A program made the position numbers and the translations under genes. DNA of 64,000 bases from Rhynchosporium graminicola (lineage: Eukaryota > Ascomycota > Leotiomycetes > Helotiales > Ploettnerulaceae), in contig FJUW01000011.1 of the NCBI GenBank assembly GCA_900074885.1, forward strand, positions 682,001 to 746,000, read 5' to 3'. Under the pieces are notes generated by a model. The model was not told where the DNA came from, did not search any database, and was given only the letters and a program-made list of their open reading frames with translations. Shown here one piece after another: positions 34,955 to 47,482 of the stretch. How positions within the stretch are numbered: the first letter of the stretch is position 1; each line of letters begins with the position of its first letter.

Positions 34955-37695
34955 AATATAACTATCTATTCTTTATCTTCTATATGAAATAAGTTATCTG
35001 CTAATTCCTCTTTAGTTAATATTTTAATTATATCTTTTCTTTCTTCTGTTTCTTCGTTATCTATATATATATTCTAACTCTTTAGAGATATTAGGTAATT
35101 AAATATCTCTTTAGAAAGCTTATTTCGACTTTTATTTATAATAAGGGCCCCTTATGAAAAGAACCTTTTACTACTAGCTGAAGTAGCAGGTATTTGTAAA
35201 TACTTTCGAGCTAATAAAGATAAAATCTTAAATCTTTCTTTATTAACTTTCTAGTAAGAAAGAGGTATTACCTATTTAGATATTAGTAAGCTTTATTATA
35301 TAAAGATATTATACTTATATATCTAGAAGCTCGCTTTTCGTCTAAATAAGTATTTAACTTATCTATTATTCCTTCCTCTTCTTCGGTATTAGTATATATA
35401 TTATACTTGTTGTCGTCACTTGTATCGTATAGATTAGAGGTATCTAAAATAGTAGGATTACTAGATAGATAATCTGATCTTAGCTTATTTAAATTATTAG
35501 TATTATAAATAATATATATATACTCTATAACGTAATCTACTTACTAGTTATATTCTTTACGTAATTACGTATATATATTAGACTCTAGACCTGAAGAAAG
35601 TCCGATATTAGATAATCCTTCTCTTTTAATTCTAGGGTCAAGGACTAGAGCTATATATAGGGCTCTATTTCGTATAATATCTCTTATAAATCCTTCTTTA
35701 GGATAATATTTTCGGAGTTTAGCTAATCTTTTATTAATAGCGTATATAATTAACAGATCTTAATAATATTAGTAACTAGATATAATAGATTTAAGAATAT
35801 AAACTTACGTTAGATCCTTCTTTAAATTTATCTAACTTATTATATATAATATAGACTTCAGGGACTATATAATATATAGTAGGATATTTCTCTGCTTATA
35901 GTTTAATAGTAGCTTTAATAAAGATACTTAGAAGATTATAAATACTTCTTAAGTATTCTATCTCGCTATTACTAAATACTTTAATATTCTTAAAAGCCTT
36001 AGATTTCGAGCTATTAATAACGTTTTTAATAAGCTCCTAAAGGTTTAAGAAGTATTTAAGTATATAATAAGTAGAACACTAGCGTGTTTCTTAATCTACT
36101 AAATATATTAGCTTTTATATAAATAAATATAAGTAATATAACTTACCTAATTGCGGCTTTCTATTACTCTCTAGCTTATAAGTAAGTAATTGCCCTTCGA
36201 ATAGCCTTCGATTCTCTTGATTATATTTTAGACTTATAATAATCGTTCTTATACGTTTCTAAATCGAGTAATTTATATCTATATAGAGGTTAGTTATTAT
36301 TAATATAAATAGATATAATTTAACTTACTTCTAGGAAGATCTCCTTCCTCTGATTCTTCTTCTTCTTCTTCTTATAAAGCTTCTTTTTCTTTGTTATATA
36401 TACTTATAGAATATATAGTCTTATAATCGTCCTTTAAAATAGCTCTAATAATATCTTGAATTATAAGATTTAATACGTGAGCTATATAAGGAATATCCCC
36501 CGAGAACTTAATAGCTTCCTTATTATAGTGCTTACTAAAAGCATCTATTAATAGATTATTTGAAGAAGCGTTATCTCGAGTAATACTATTTATAAGTTAG
36601 TATATATTAATAATAATAAGTAATATATTACTTACCTAGTAATATTATACTCTATATTATAGTCCTTTAAGGTCTTTATAAGAACCTTATTCATATATCT
36701 ACTAGAGTGTATACTTTCTAAAGGAACTATAGATAATAGGTAAGACTTTAAGTCTAGATCGGAGTTTATAAAGTGACTAAATATATTAGTATATAGTTAT
36801 ATATATATATATATATATATTAGATTATAAAAGTACTTATATAGTAACTCCTAAATAGGCATCTTGGTTTATAGCAGTCCAAGCGTCTAAGGTAATAGAA
36901 AACGATCCTTTAGAGGATATATTTTCTAATAGCTCTTCTTTAATCAAATCTTTTCTTATATTATAGTAAGAAATGATCTTATTTTTAAGTATTTGATAGT
37001 ATATAAGAGGTGTTTTACTATATTAGAGTTAGTATCTTAAATAAGTATCTAAAGATATAAGCTTGACTTACTTATTAAGGTAATTAACTAATTTATTAAA
37101 GCTTAGCGAAGAAATAGCTCTAAAGCTTATATTATTTAATATAATAAAGTTTAACAGAAGCCTTTTGAAGTTTTCTTCGGTAAATTGACTTATAGTACTA
37201 GTAGTACTACCCTCTCTATTAAAGCTTTCTTCTATAGAGAGTTGACTATTTGTAGCTTATATATTAACTAAGTCTTCTATTAGAGAATTAGTAATAGTAT
37301 TATAAATAGATATAATAGATAAATAACTTACCTAAAGCTATATTATTATCACTTAAGAAGCGTAAGTTGATTGCCTTATGCGAGTGCTTATAGTGAGTAA
37401 ATAGGTTACTTATTAATTCGTTTACGCGTAGGTTTCTCCAGGTTTTACTATTATAGTTAGTATAATTATTATATATTATATAATATAGAGGTTAACTTAC
37501 TTGCAGTATCTATATAGACACTTAATAGTAATAGTTCTATAATTCTCTAATATAGAAGGGTCTTCTTTAGGAGGGTCTAGAACCTTAGAATAATAGCCTA
37601 ATCGAAAGATATTCGGCTGAGTATCTAAATCTAAAGTAAAATTTTAGCTATTTTGCTTTATATTTAGACTAATAGAGGATTTAGAAGCTATTATA
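34955..37695 (-). pseudogene. hAT-family transposase gene, multi-exon, lightly damaged
   Basis: Minus-strand coding blocks are separated by AT-rich introns of about 45-70 nt with GTAAGT-type donors (seen on the plus strand as ACTTAC near 36143, 36325, 36632, 37070, 37330 and 37495). Recognisable blocks, N to C: TWRNLRVNELISNLFTHYKH near 37380-37435; NFIILNNISFRAISSLSF near 37100-37160; LDAWTAINQDAYLGV near 36860-36910, the hAT core with a catalytic Asp; TRDNASSNNLLIDAF near 36545-36590; and IAHVLNLIIQD near 36450-36480. The C-terminal hAT dimerisation part ends near 34960-35100. In the blocks translated, one nonsense codon was found (TAA near 37640), and the presumed start reads ATA, so it is probably dead. 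Other stops may exist in parts not followed closely. Confidence 0.7.
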
Positions 37696-37819
37696 TTTAA
37701 GTATAATAATAAGTTAGGTCGTAGTAGTATTAGTTATAATATAATATGATTTAAGTAAAGAAGAAAGTTATATTTTGAAGAGGGAATCGTATATCTTATA
37801 CTTGAAAATAGATCTCTAG

Positions 37820-37987
37820 TGTCACGGGTGAGTAACGCGTACGCAGATAGTTAAGTGTAGTATTTAAGAAGTTCGATATAAGAGAGAGTCAGGTTCTAGC
37901 CTAGCTCTAAAGGAAAATATGCGAGTGCCGCTAGGCTTAGTAAGCACAGGTATCGCCGGTGCTTAATCCTAGGGCTCGCCCCTTATA
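37820..37987 (-). repeat. Left LTR of the 168-bp-LTR element
   Basis: Begins TGTCACGGG and ends CCCCTTATA; nearly identical to 47315-47482 apart from transitions. Confidence 0.85.
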
Positions 37988-39341
37988 TTACTCCCCTCCT
38001 CCCTCTACTTATCTTATATCGGGGTTCGCCTCTAAAGACTTATATCCCGCCCTATTATATGCAGTTAGGGCTTATTATATCTGCGATTTTTTTTCTTTAC
38101 TTCGTGCTAACTTCGCTTAGAAGTTAATAATAATAGTAGACTAATAAAGTATAATAGCGAACTGATAGTAAAGGAATAATTAATAATACTAGTAAAGTTA
38201 TATAAGGCTTTCGGTTATTTGTTTATATAACTCCTCTGTTTATTTCTAGCTTATAATAATAGTAAGGCTTATTACGTCTTCTCGTTTCTTTGTTATTACT
38301 CTCTCTCTTATTATTAATTGAATTAGTAAATACTCTCGCTTTAGCTATATATACCTCTTTCTATTACTTTATAAACTAATTCCTTTCTTCTTAATTAACT
38401 ATTATAAACTATAAGTTAATAAGATCGTTTAGCGTCGATTACTCTTTTCTTTTCGCTATCTCTTATCTCTGCTCTAAAAGCACTATACCCCGCTTACTAC
38501 TAATCGGAGTCAGATAGCTTCTATTATTTACTATATCGCTCATGCTCTCTCGGGCTCTAATTATATCGACTAAGCTATAAGTACTATACTCTACTTATTC
38601 TCGGATAGTATCCTAACGAACTCAGTCGAATCGGTCTTAATCTTATATCCGCTATAAGGATAGAAAAAAGAATTACGAGAACTTATAAGTCTTCCTCGGA
38701 TTCCGCGCGAAAATAGTTAGCTTATATAATAGTCCTTAAATCTCTTATATCGCTTACTCCGTCTAGACCTATTCTACTAATACTAATAAGTAAGTACTAT
38801 ACTCCGCTTGTTTTTCGTCGCTTTACGCTCTATATAGAAATAAGGCTTATACTAATCTTATTAAGGTATTAAAGGCCTAGAAAGCCCTTAAGCTTCTCTA
38901 ATCCTCTAGTCTTCTCTCTACGTAAGTTTATTCGGTCCTCGTATATTTCTCGTTAGTAATTAATATTTTTCAGTTCTTTAACCTCCGAGGTTACTACTTC
39001 TATTATTACTATTATCGCTTAATAAAGTTAAACGTAAGTAATTATCGGACTCCGCTTATTTTTCGTTAGCTTACTCTCCTTTTAGTACTAGTAAAGTACC
39101 TCTAGCTCTTGTTTTAAGACCCCGCTAATCCTCTTAGGGACTCTATAGGAAATATAGCGGAATACGTATCTTTTCTATAGCGTTATCTTCTTAAGAATTT
39201 GAAAATCTAAAATTAAATCCTAAAATTAATCTTTTTTTTAGCGAGCTGACTTCTTTAGCTCGCTCTCTCTTCTTTAACTATAATAGCTCGCGCTCTAGCT
39301 AGTTATTATCACTCTCTTATTTATTCCTTTAGCGAGCTAAT

Positions 39342-39576
39342 TGTGACGACTGGTCAGGTTTGGAGGTCTCTCCCTATTAGTGGAAACACTTACTGCTAAG
39401 CGAGATTATACGAGTAGAGTTTAGGGGCCCCTTTTTATCTATATACTTCTATTCTCTCTCTACTTCTTTACTCTTTAGTTATAGATTCTTAAGTGATTCT
39501 TACTACTTTATATTCATAGTAATATGAGGTCTTCTTACTCAGGTAGTTTTAAGACCTTTCTAGAGTAAGCGTTATA
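39342..39576 (+). repeat. 5' LTR of Gypsy copy 2
   Basis: 235 bp; starts TGTGACGAC and ends GCGTTATA, where the intact end would be CGTCACA. Confidence 0.9.
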
Positions 39577-39649
39577 TTATCTATAACTCTTTTACTTATA
39601 TCTAGGAAGATAGTAAATATTTACTTATATTATACTTCTGTGCCTAGAG

Positions 39650-42600
39650 CTACTAAACGCAGGAGACTACGCTATATAGAGAAGGCTTATACTAAGTATA
39701 AACTTGAAGAATAGCACTTAAACTGAAGTAACCTAAGTCTAATAAATCGACTACCGGTTCTCCGACTCCCTTTACTTTCTATTCTTCGGCGACTCGTAAT
39801 ACTCGCTATAACCTACCTCTCTCTATAGTAGAGAGTACTCGCGACGATACCTCGTCCGAGTTGAGCTCCCTAACTCCTACTATAATTAACAAACTCACTG
39901 AGTTGCTAAACCTCCCCGATAATACCCCTATATTAATAGTAACTATAAGTAACTTATAGGAAGACCGCGCTTACTAGCTATAAGAAGTAGAAAGGAAGCT
40001 CGCGGAGGAGAGATAATTAAACGCTAACTTATCTATAGAACTACGCTAGTTACGGGACGAGTTCCTAGAACTATACTAGTTAACTGCTTAGCGCTTTACT
40101 AAGTCTATATCGTTTAATAACGTTTAATCGCGTATAATACTACTATTATTAATTAAAGAAGATAACGCTACTCTTACGCTTAATAATTATCGTCGAGAAT
40201 AATCTACCGGAGGAATATTATTAATATTATACGCTACGCGTATAGAGAAGATACTGAACCTTCTAAATAAGCTCTCTAATAGAATCGATTACTCTCTAAA
40301 ACTCTAGGAAGTGCAGATACGTAACGCCCTCCGGCGCTACTCTAGCTACTTTATCGACGAAGATTACTATAAAGATTAGTTACTTAACTAAACAGAAGGA
40401 ATAGCTAGAACTTACCTAGAACTCTTATTCTTAGAACTAGAATATAACGAAGAAAGTAGTATAATCGATTCACTCGATATAATCACTTAACTCGTCTCCT
40501 TCTTATCTAATCTATATAACTAATAAACTATAAGAGCTAGCTACTCCGCGCTAAAGATAGATTATAAGTAGACCTTCTAGATGTTCTACTACGAGTTTCG
40601 TACGCTAGCTCGTAAAGCTAGAGTAAATAATTAATCGACTCTGAAAATAGACTTATAAGAGAAGCTACTTATATAGCTACGGAAATAGCTCTTCTAATAG
40701 TACCGAACGTTAAGGATACTAGAAGAATACGTTAAGGCTATATAAGCTAAAGACTAAGGTTAATTTATTGAAAAGACTTACTATTCCGAGTCTTCGGCTA
40801 AGGCTAGCGCGACTCGGGAACGCCCTATAAATACCTCCTCCTAGCGCTATAGTACTAACTCCTCTTCTTATCCGAAAATTAGTCTTCATACGCCCGAGAA
40901 CACTAGTGCGACTAGTAAATAAGTACTATACTCTGCACGAAATGATACGCCTCGTGTATAATCGCCGGCGAATGCTCCTTATTACTTTATGCTTACCTTA
41001 TACTCCCGCTTATTATTAGCTCGACCTAATACTCCGTGTCGAATTAATATAATTAATACTAATAACGATATTAATAGCGAGCTAGAAGAAACGTACGACG
41101 ACGCCTAGGAGTATATTAAACCGCTAGCAAAAGACTACGCTTAGGGAAAGACTCCTTCCTAAGTAGTATACGAGATATGCGATATCTTAACCTTACGAAG
41201 CTTCTTAGTAGTTAATTGTTTATTACACGTGCTACTCTTACTAAGAATAGACTCTTGTATAAGCTACTTGCACTTCTCGATTCTGGAGCTAATAGATACT
41301 ATTTTATTGATCATTCTTTTCTTAAATCCTTTTCCTTTTTCTTAAAACTTTTAATTTACTCTCTACTAAACGTAATTCCTATTAAAGGCTTTAATAGCGT
41401 TAATAGTAGTACTATTAGTTACTATACGATACTTAATTTGATAGTAGATCGTCGCGTTTAGGTATTTACTCCCTTTCTTATTACTACTCTCGGAAACTAT
41501 AATATTATACTCGGAAGGACCTGGCTTTCGGAATATCAAGTACTCTTAGATACCTCTAAACGATAGATTATTTAGCTATTATATACTCCTCTTAGTAACG
41601 TTTATAGCTCTCCGATCGAGATTAAGGACTTACGTAAATATTATACCTACTAGCGCTACTAACACGACGCTAACGAACGAAATAAACACTTTAATTAGTT
41701 CTAGGAAGCGTACGAGGAATAGCGAAGCGTAGCTAACTCTCCTATTAATATTCGAGCTGTTATTAACTCTATCTCTATTATTAAACGACTATTACTAGCT
41801 CGGAAGCGTATTTCTAGGGAGACTTATAGCTATAAAAATATCTAAAACTCTCCCCTAGAGAGTGTTCTATAGGTAACTAACCCTCTGTTATTACCGCCGA
41901 TTAGTTAGGACTATTTCTCCGGCGTTTATACTACTTATTATAAATACGATAAGCTTAAGTATTTATTACCTAAAGAATAAGAATAAAGTAGTAAAGAGAA
42001 GTCTTTATACTCTAGAGAAGCTACTAATATATAGCCGAAGTACGTACGATTTAGCGATATTATCGCTTATATCCCGCGTGAATCTCTACTTTAACTCTAA
42101 TTAGAAGTCTTTATGTTAAAGACTTATATATAAGATTACGCTTATATAATTTATACTATAGACTAATAGTTATTCGGAATACTATCTCGCGACTTAATAG
42201 AAGCTACTTAAAGTATAAAAATAGCTACTATGATATTTCGGAAGCGATAAAGATCACCTCGTGTGCTTAGACCTCTTCTAGAGCCTCCTACGCTAGAGAT
42301 TTATACGATTAGCGGCCTAGCTTTCTATCTCTTATATAAACGCTAGAAGTCTTCTAACGATAAGATCTTCTCTATTACTCTTCACGAGATAGATAAGCTT
42401 CTTAACGACCGAATCGCAGTTCAGTAATATAATACTATTATCGTATCTTTAACTATCGACCTTACGGAACGTTATAAAACCGCCTAGTAATTTGCTATTA
42501 GCTTAAGCGAATTAGATTTAGAACTATAGATCCCTTACGAGTATAGCTAGTAAGTACACGTCTTTTCTAAGGAAGCTAGCGATATTCTCCCTTCTTATTA

Positions 42601-45600
42601 CTTATACGATTACCGAATTGAGCTTAAGGAAGAGGCTGAGAAGAACCTTAAATACTCCCCCTTATATAAGATATTAGCTAAAGAACTTAAAGTCGTTAAG
42701 GCGTATATTACTAATAACTTAGCTAAAGGTTTTATTGAACCTTCTTAAGTACTATACGCTATACCTATTCTTTTCGTTAAGAAAGCTAATAGAAGTCTAA
42801 GATTCTATATCGACTTTCGCGCACTTAATAACCTCACGAGGAAGGATTAATATCTACTGCTATTGATCGATAAAACGCTAGCTAGAATCTCTACTACTAA
42901 GATATTCACTAAACTAGATATTCGCCAGGCGTTCTACCGAATTCGAATAGATCTAGCCTCTGAAGAGTATACGACCTTCCGGACCTGTTATAGTGCATAT
43001 AAGTATAAGGTACTCCCTTTCGGTCTGACTAACGGCCTTACGATATACTAGCGATATATGAATAATATCTTATTCGATTACTTAGACGACTTCTATATAG
43101 TATATCTAGACGATATTCTGATCTACTCTAACGACTTACTATAGTATTAATTATACGTATATAAGGTGCTATAACGATTATAAGACGCTAGATTATAAGC
43201 CGACTTTAAGAAGTGTGAATTTAACGTTACTTGTACTAAATACCTTAGATTTATTATCTATACTTCTAGGATCGAGGTAGACCTTAAGAAGGTTAATATT
43301 ATATAATCTTAGAATTACCTAACTATAGTTAAGGGCGTATAATTATTCTTAGGATTTTATAACTTCTACTGACGATTTATTAAGGACTACGGAATTATTA
43401 TAAAACCTCTTATATAACTTACTAAAAATAACATATTATTTCGGTTCGCTAGGGAGTGTAAAGATACCTTTGATTACTTAAAGCACGCTCTTACTTCGGT
43501 ACTACTTCTCTACTACTATTAGTAATATCTACCTTATATGATCGAAACAGACGCTAGTAATAGAGTAATAGCAGGTGTGCTATCGTAATAGCACGACGAA
43601 AACTAGTTCCTAGTAGCTTACTTCTCTAAGACTATACTACCTGCCGAGCTTAATTACGCTATTTACGATAAGGAAATGCTTATAATTATACGATCTTTTA
43701 GTAACTAGAGATCTAAGCTCGTAGGCGTATTATATCAGATCCGTGTTATTACTAATTATAAAGCTCTTAAGTACTTTATGACCTCTAAATAGCTAAATAT
43801 ACGATAAGCCTAATAAGCTAAGCTACTCGCAGATTATAACTTTATAATTACCTATCGACCTAGGAAGTATAATCTACTTGCTGACGCTCTCTCTTATAGA
43901 ACAGATGAATTAGATAACTAGAATAACGCTAAAAGAACCTAGCGTTTATAGTAGCTACTACGCGAAGATTAAATCGATCTAGTACTACTTATAAGTAACC
44001 TCCGGAATAGCTCTAACTCTATAGATAACTTTGAGCTTATTAACGCTTTAGAAGTCGCTGACTTATCGCTAGTCTTTTCTATAGTATAATAAGTACTTAA
44101 TGCTAATTGTACTACGCTATTACTCTAAGCTTTACGGAAATAAGCTCTCTCCGCTACTCCTGGAAAACTAACTATAGAAAAAGATCTTCTACTCTATAAA
44201 GGAAGACTAATCGTACCTGACGTCTTATACTTTCGCACGCTACTTATACGCGAAATATACGACTGATTAGAGACTACCTATCTAAGTGCAAAGAAGACTT
44301 TATAACTACTAGTATTATAATACTAGTAGTACGGAATCGCTTTAACTATTAACTAGTACTAATATAAATATTATACTTACAAACGAATTCAAGTGCCGCG
44401 TGATAAGAAACCGGGCCTCCTCTAACAACTACATATACTATTAAATCTATAGGAGTATATTATAGTCGACTACTATAGCTTTAACCGCGATAAACACAGC
44501 TACGATAACGTTCTCGTATTTATTAACTGTTTTAGTAAATAAGTAATTAGTATTCTATGCCGAAAGACCTCTGATGCGCGCGACCTTATAAAGCTTTACT
44601 TATACTACGTATACTGCTATTTCGGAGCTCTATTAATAATTACCTCTAATAAAGAGCTTTAATTTGTTTCCTGTTTTTAGATTATAGTTATTATAATTCT
44701 TAGTACTAAAAGATAGCTTTCTGCAGTAGACTACTTATAAATAGATAGCTAAATAGAGATCTATAACTAATATCTCTAACGCAGATTAAAACATTTTATC
44801 TCTTACTATTAAGATGACTAGTCGGAATTCTTACTTATTATAGACTACGCCTAGATAACTCTCCCTTACGAATCCCTTAGAGGTCTCTTACTCTTTGAAG
44901 TCGTTTATAGATATATACCCCGCGTTAATTAGAATTAGAAAGACTTACTTAACTCTACTACGCTTACTAATAAGTTAAATACTTAGTAAGCTCTAGATTA
45001 CGCTAATCGCTTACGCGATACCTAGACTACTGCTTAATCTAGCTTCTAACGTGTATAAGCTAAGATATCCTAATCTTATAATCGCTTATACCGTGAAGTC
45101 GATTTCACTATAGACGACCTTATCTAGCTAGATATGCGCTACTTTACGAGTACTCGACCTAGTAAAAAACTCGACTTCCTAACTAATAGACCTTTCCGTG
45201 TAATTGAAAAGGTCAGGAGCTCTTATCGTCTAGAGCTCCCTGCTAGTATAAAAGTATATAACGTATTCCCTGCTGCTAAGCTACGGAAGTATCTAAACGA
45301 CCCCTTACTAGGATAAACCTTATTACTACTATTACTTATTAATATTACTAGTGACGATGAATAGGAGATCGAAGATATACTTGCGTGCTGTAAGCAGCGT
45401 AATAGCCTCTTATACCGAGTTTCCTAGTTAAATCAAGACGTTGATCTTATATAGTACGACGCTATAGATATTAAATACGCTCCCGCTAAGCTATAATAAT
45501 TCCACCTTAATAACTTAACGTAAGCTAGACCTCCTGCTAAACTACTTAATTAGCTGAAAGCTTTCTACGATAGAATTAATAATTACGACTACCTTAATAG
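39650..45600 (+). pseudogene. Gypsy gag-pol polyprotein with chromodomain, RIP-damaged
   Basis: Domains can be followed in order despite many stops. A gag region lies at about 39650-41200. An aspartic protease follows, with Asp at 41279-41281 in LLDSGANRYYF. The reverse transcriptase spans about 42700-43150 (YIDFRALNN, DIRQAFYRIRI, and YLDD at 43103-43114). RNase H has Asp near 43550 (ETDASNRVIAGVL). Integrase has a core Asp near 44466 and lies at about 44250-45100. The C-terminal chromodomain-like segment lies at about 45350-45500 (EDILACCKQRNSLLYRVS). This order (protease, RT, RNase H, integrase) defines Gypsy/Metaviridae, and the chromodomain suggests a chromovirus-type targeting module. 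No frame is intact and it is inactive. Confidence 0.85.
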
Positions 45601-45655
45601 TAATAAGGAGATAGACTAACGCTCGAGGGCGAGCTTTTTTCGGAGGGGGGGGTAG

Positions 45656-45890
45656 TATGATAACTAGTTAGGTTTAGAGGTCTCTCCCTATTAGTGGAAA
45701 CACTTACTGCTAAGCGAGATTACACAAGTAGAGTTTAGAGGCCCCTTTTAATATATATACTTCTATTCTCTCTCTACTTCTTTACTCCTTAGTTATAGAT
45801 TCTCAAGTGATTCTTACTACTTCATATTCATAGTAATATGAGGTCTTCTTACTCAGGTAGTTTTGAGACCTTTCTAGAGCAAGCGTCACA
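45656..45890 (+). repeat. 3' LTR of Gypsy copy 2
   Basis: 235 bp; starts TATGATAAC (transitions relative to TGTGACGAC) and ends CGTCACA before CTAAT. Confidence 0.9.
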
Positions 45891-45999
45891 CTAATAATAT
45901 CGACTTGCACTTAAGACTTAAGTAGTTCTGCTATCGTTATATAGCTTTAGCCTCCTCTTTATAGTCTTATACTATCTTTATAGTAGCTACCTTCTAGTA

Positions 46000-46800
46000 A
46001 CTATCGCCTCTCTATTTAAGTAGAGTATATCTCTTTCTGTCTCTAACTTTACGTAGCCCTTTCTTAAACCCCCGGAGACTTACGTATATATAGCTATCTT
46101 TAGAGTAGTTCCTTATTATAGCTTTATTATTAATATCTAGCGTTTCCTTTTACTTCTAATATCGCGGAGCCTTTCCTTAAGCTTCCGGAGGGTAGCGCTT
46201 ACGTAGCTATCTATCCCCGGGGTAGTCTTTTATTAAGGCCTCTTTTATATTATCGTTTTCCGGCGTCTTTATAGTAGCTACTATTATATAACTACTACTT
46301 TCTTATTTAAAGTAAGATAAACCTTCTTCTGCTTCTAATATCGCGGAGCCCTTCCTTAAGCTTCCGGAGGCTAGCGCTTACGTAGCTATCTATCCCCGGA
46401 GTAGTCTTTCGTTATAACTCCCTTTATATTATTATCTTCTAGCGTCTTTATAATAGCTACTATTATATAGTTACTACCTCTCTATTTAAAGTAGAATAAA
46501 CCTTTTTCTGCTTCTAATATCGCGGAGCCCTTCCTTAAGCTTCCGGAGGCTAGCGCTTACGTAGCTATCTACCCCCGGAGTAGTCTTTCGTTACAACTCC
46601 TCTTTATATTATCTACTTTAAGCGTCTTCTATCTTCTGTCTCTAGCTTACTAGAGCACTTCTTTAAAGTCCGGAGACTAGCGTATATATAGCTACCTCCG
46701 GAGTAGTTCTTTATTATAGCTTATTTATACTATTATCTTTTGATATCTTTATAATAGCTACTATTAAGTAGCTACTACTTTCTTATTTAAGGTAAGGTAA
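46000..46800. repeat. Tandem array of about 179-bp units
   Basis: Three close copies begin CTTCTAATATCGCGGAGC at 46153, 46332 and 46511 (spacing 179 each); more diverged copies precede (about 46030) and follow (about 46630). Each unit ends in a CCCCGG-G-GTAGTC block followed by a TATA-rich linker with ATAGTAGCTACT. Confidence 0.75.
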
Positions 46801-47314
46801 ACCTCTTTCCTTTATCTTAGATATTGTCGAAGGGTTCTTATTATCCGCGCGTTCCTAAGTAGCTACTAGTTAGCGATAGTCGCTTCTTATATCTTTTAGG
46901 TATATATTCTACTTAAGCTATCGAATAGCTTCTATTATCTGCTTATTCGTAGGCGGCAACTAACTGATTATTACTACTTTCTTTATTTATTCGGGAGTAA
47001 TCTATATCTTAAGCTACTCTTTACTTTTCTACTCTTATAAAAAACTTTTAGCTACTTTTCTGCTCTTATCTTATAGGTTTAAGAGATAAATTAGGCGTAC
47101 TCCGGCTTAAAATTTGCGGAATCTATCGAATCTTTATCTTTTCTCGCGTTCCTAGAGCTTTTCTCTAGGTATCGTTAGTATCGATTCGGCTTCTATTGCT
47201 CCTATATCTTTATTATCCTATTATTAATAATTTATCGAAGACTTCGTTCCTCGATTATAATTATTCGGACTCCGATATAAAGGCTATAGGAGCTAGTTAT
47301 TTGATCGAACTTAA

Positions 47315-47482
47315 TATCATAAGTAAGTAACGCGTACGCAGATAGTTAAGTATAGTATTCAAGAAGTTCGATATAAGAGAGAGTCAGGTTCTAGCCTGGC
47401 TCCGAAGGAAAATATGCGGGTGCCGCTAGGCTTAGTAAGCACAGGTATCGCCGGTGCTTAATCCTGGGGCTCGCCCCTTACA
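47315..47482 (-). repeat. Right LTR of the 168-bp-LTR element
   Basis: Begins TATCATAAG and ends CCCCTTACA, directly followed by the TCTAG duplication. Confidence 0.85.

Larger units (their letters stand above)
39342..45890 (+). mobile_element. Gypsy-type LTR retrotransposon, copy 2
   Basis: 6549 bp from TGTGACG to CGTCACA with the 5-bp duplication CTAAT on each side (39337-39341 and 45891-45895). LTRs of 235 bp. It is the same family as copy 1. A purine tract (CGGAGGGGGGGGTAG) precedes the 3' LTR. It carries a Gypsy-order polyprotein and a C-terminal chromodomain-like segment, all interrupted by stops. It is inserted in the 168-bp-LTR element and is the youngest insertion of this nest. Confidence 0.92.
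37820..47482 (-). mobile_element. LTR retroelement with 168-bp LTRs, probably non-autonomous
   Basis: LTRs at 37820-37987 and 47315-47482 (168 bp each, TG...CA ends with transitions in some copies), flanked by the 5-bp duplication TCTAG (37815-37819 and 47483-47487). A purine tract (GAGGGAGGAGGGGAG on the minus strand) abuts the left LTR, so the element reads on the minus strand. Without the nested Gypsy (39342-45890) it is only about 3.1 kb, and I found no reverse transcriptase or integrase motif in the remaining 2.8 kb. The right half contains a tandem array of 179-bp units. It looks like a large non-autonomous LTR derivative, or an element encoding only a repeat protein. Confidence 0.78.

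Noticed and set aside
46000..46800. CRISPR-like regularly spaced repeats
   Set aside because: Units are about 179 bp, directly tandem without unique spacers, in a eukaryotic LTR element; not a CRISPR array.
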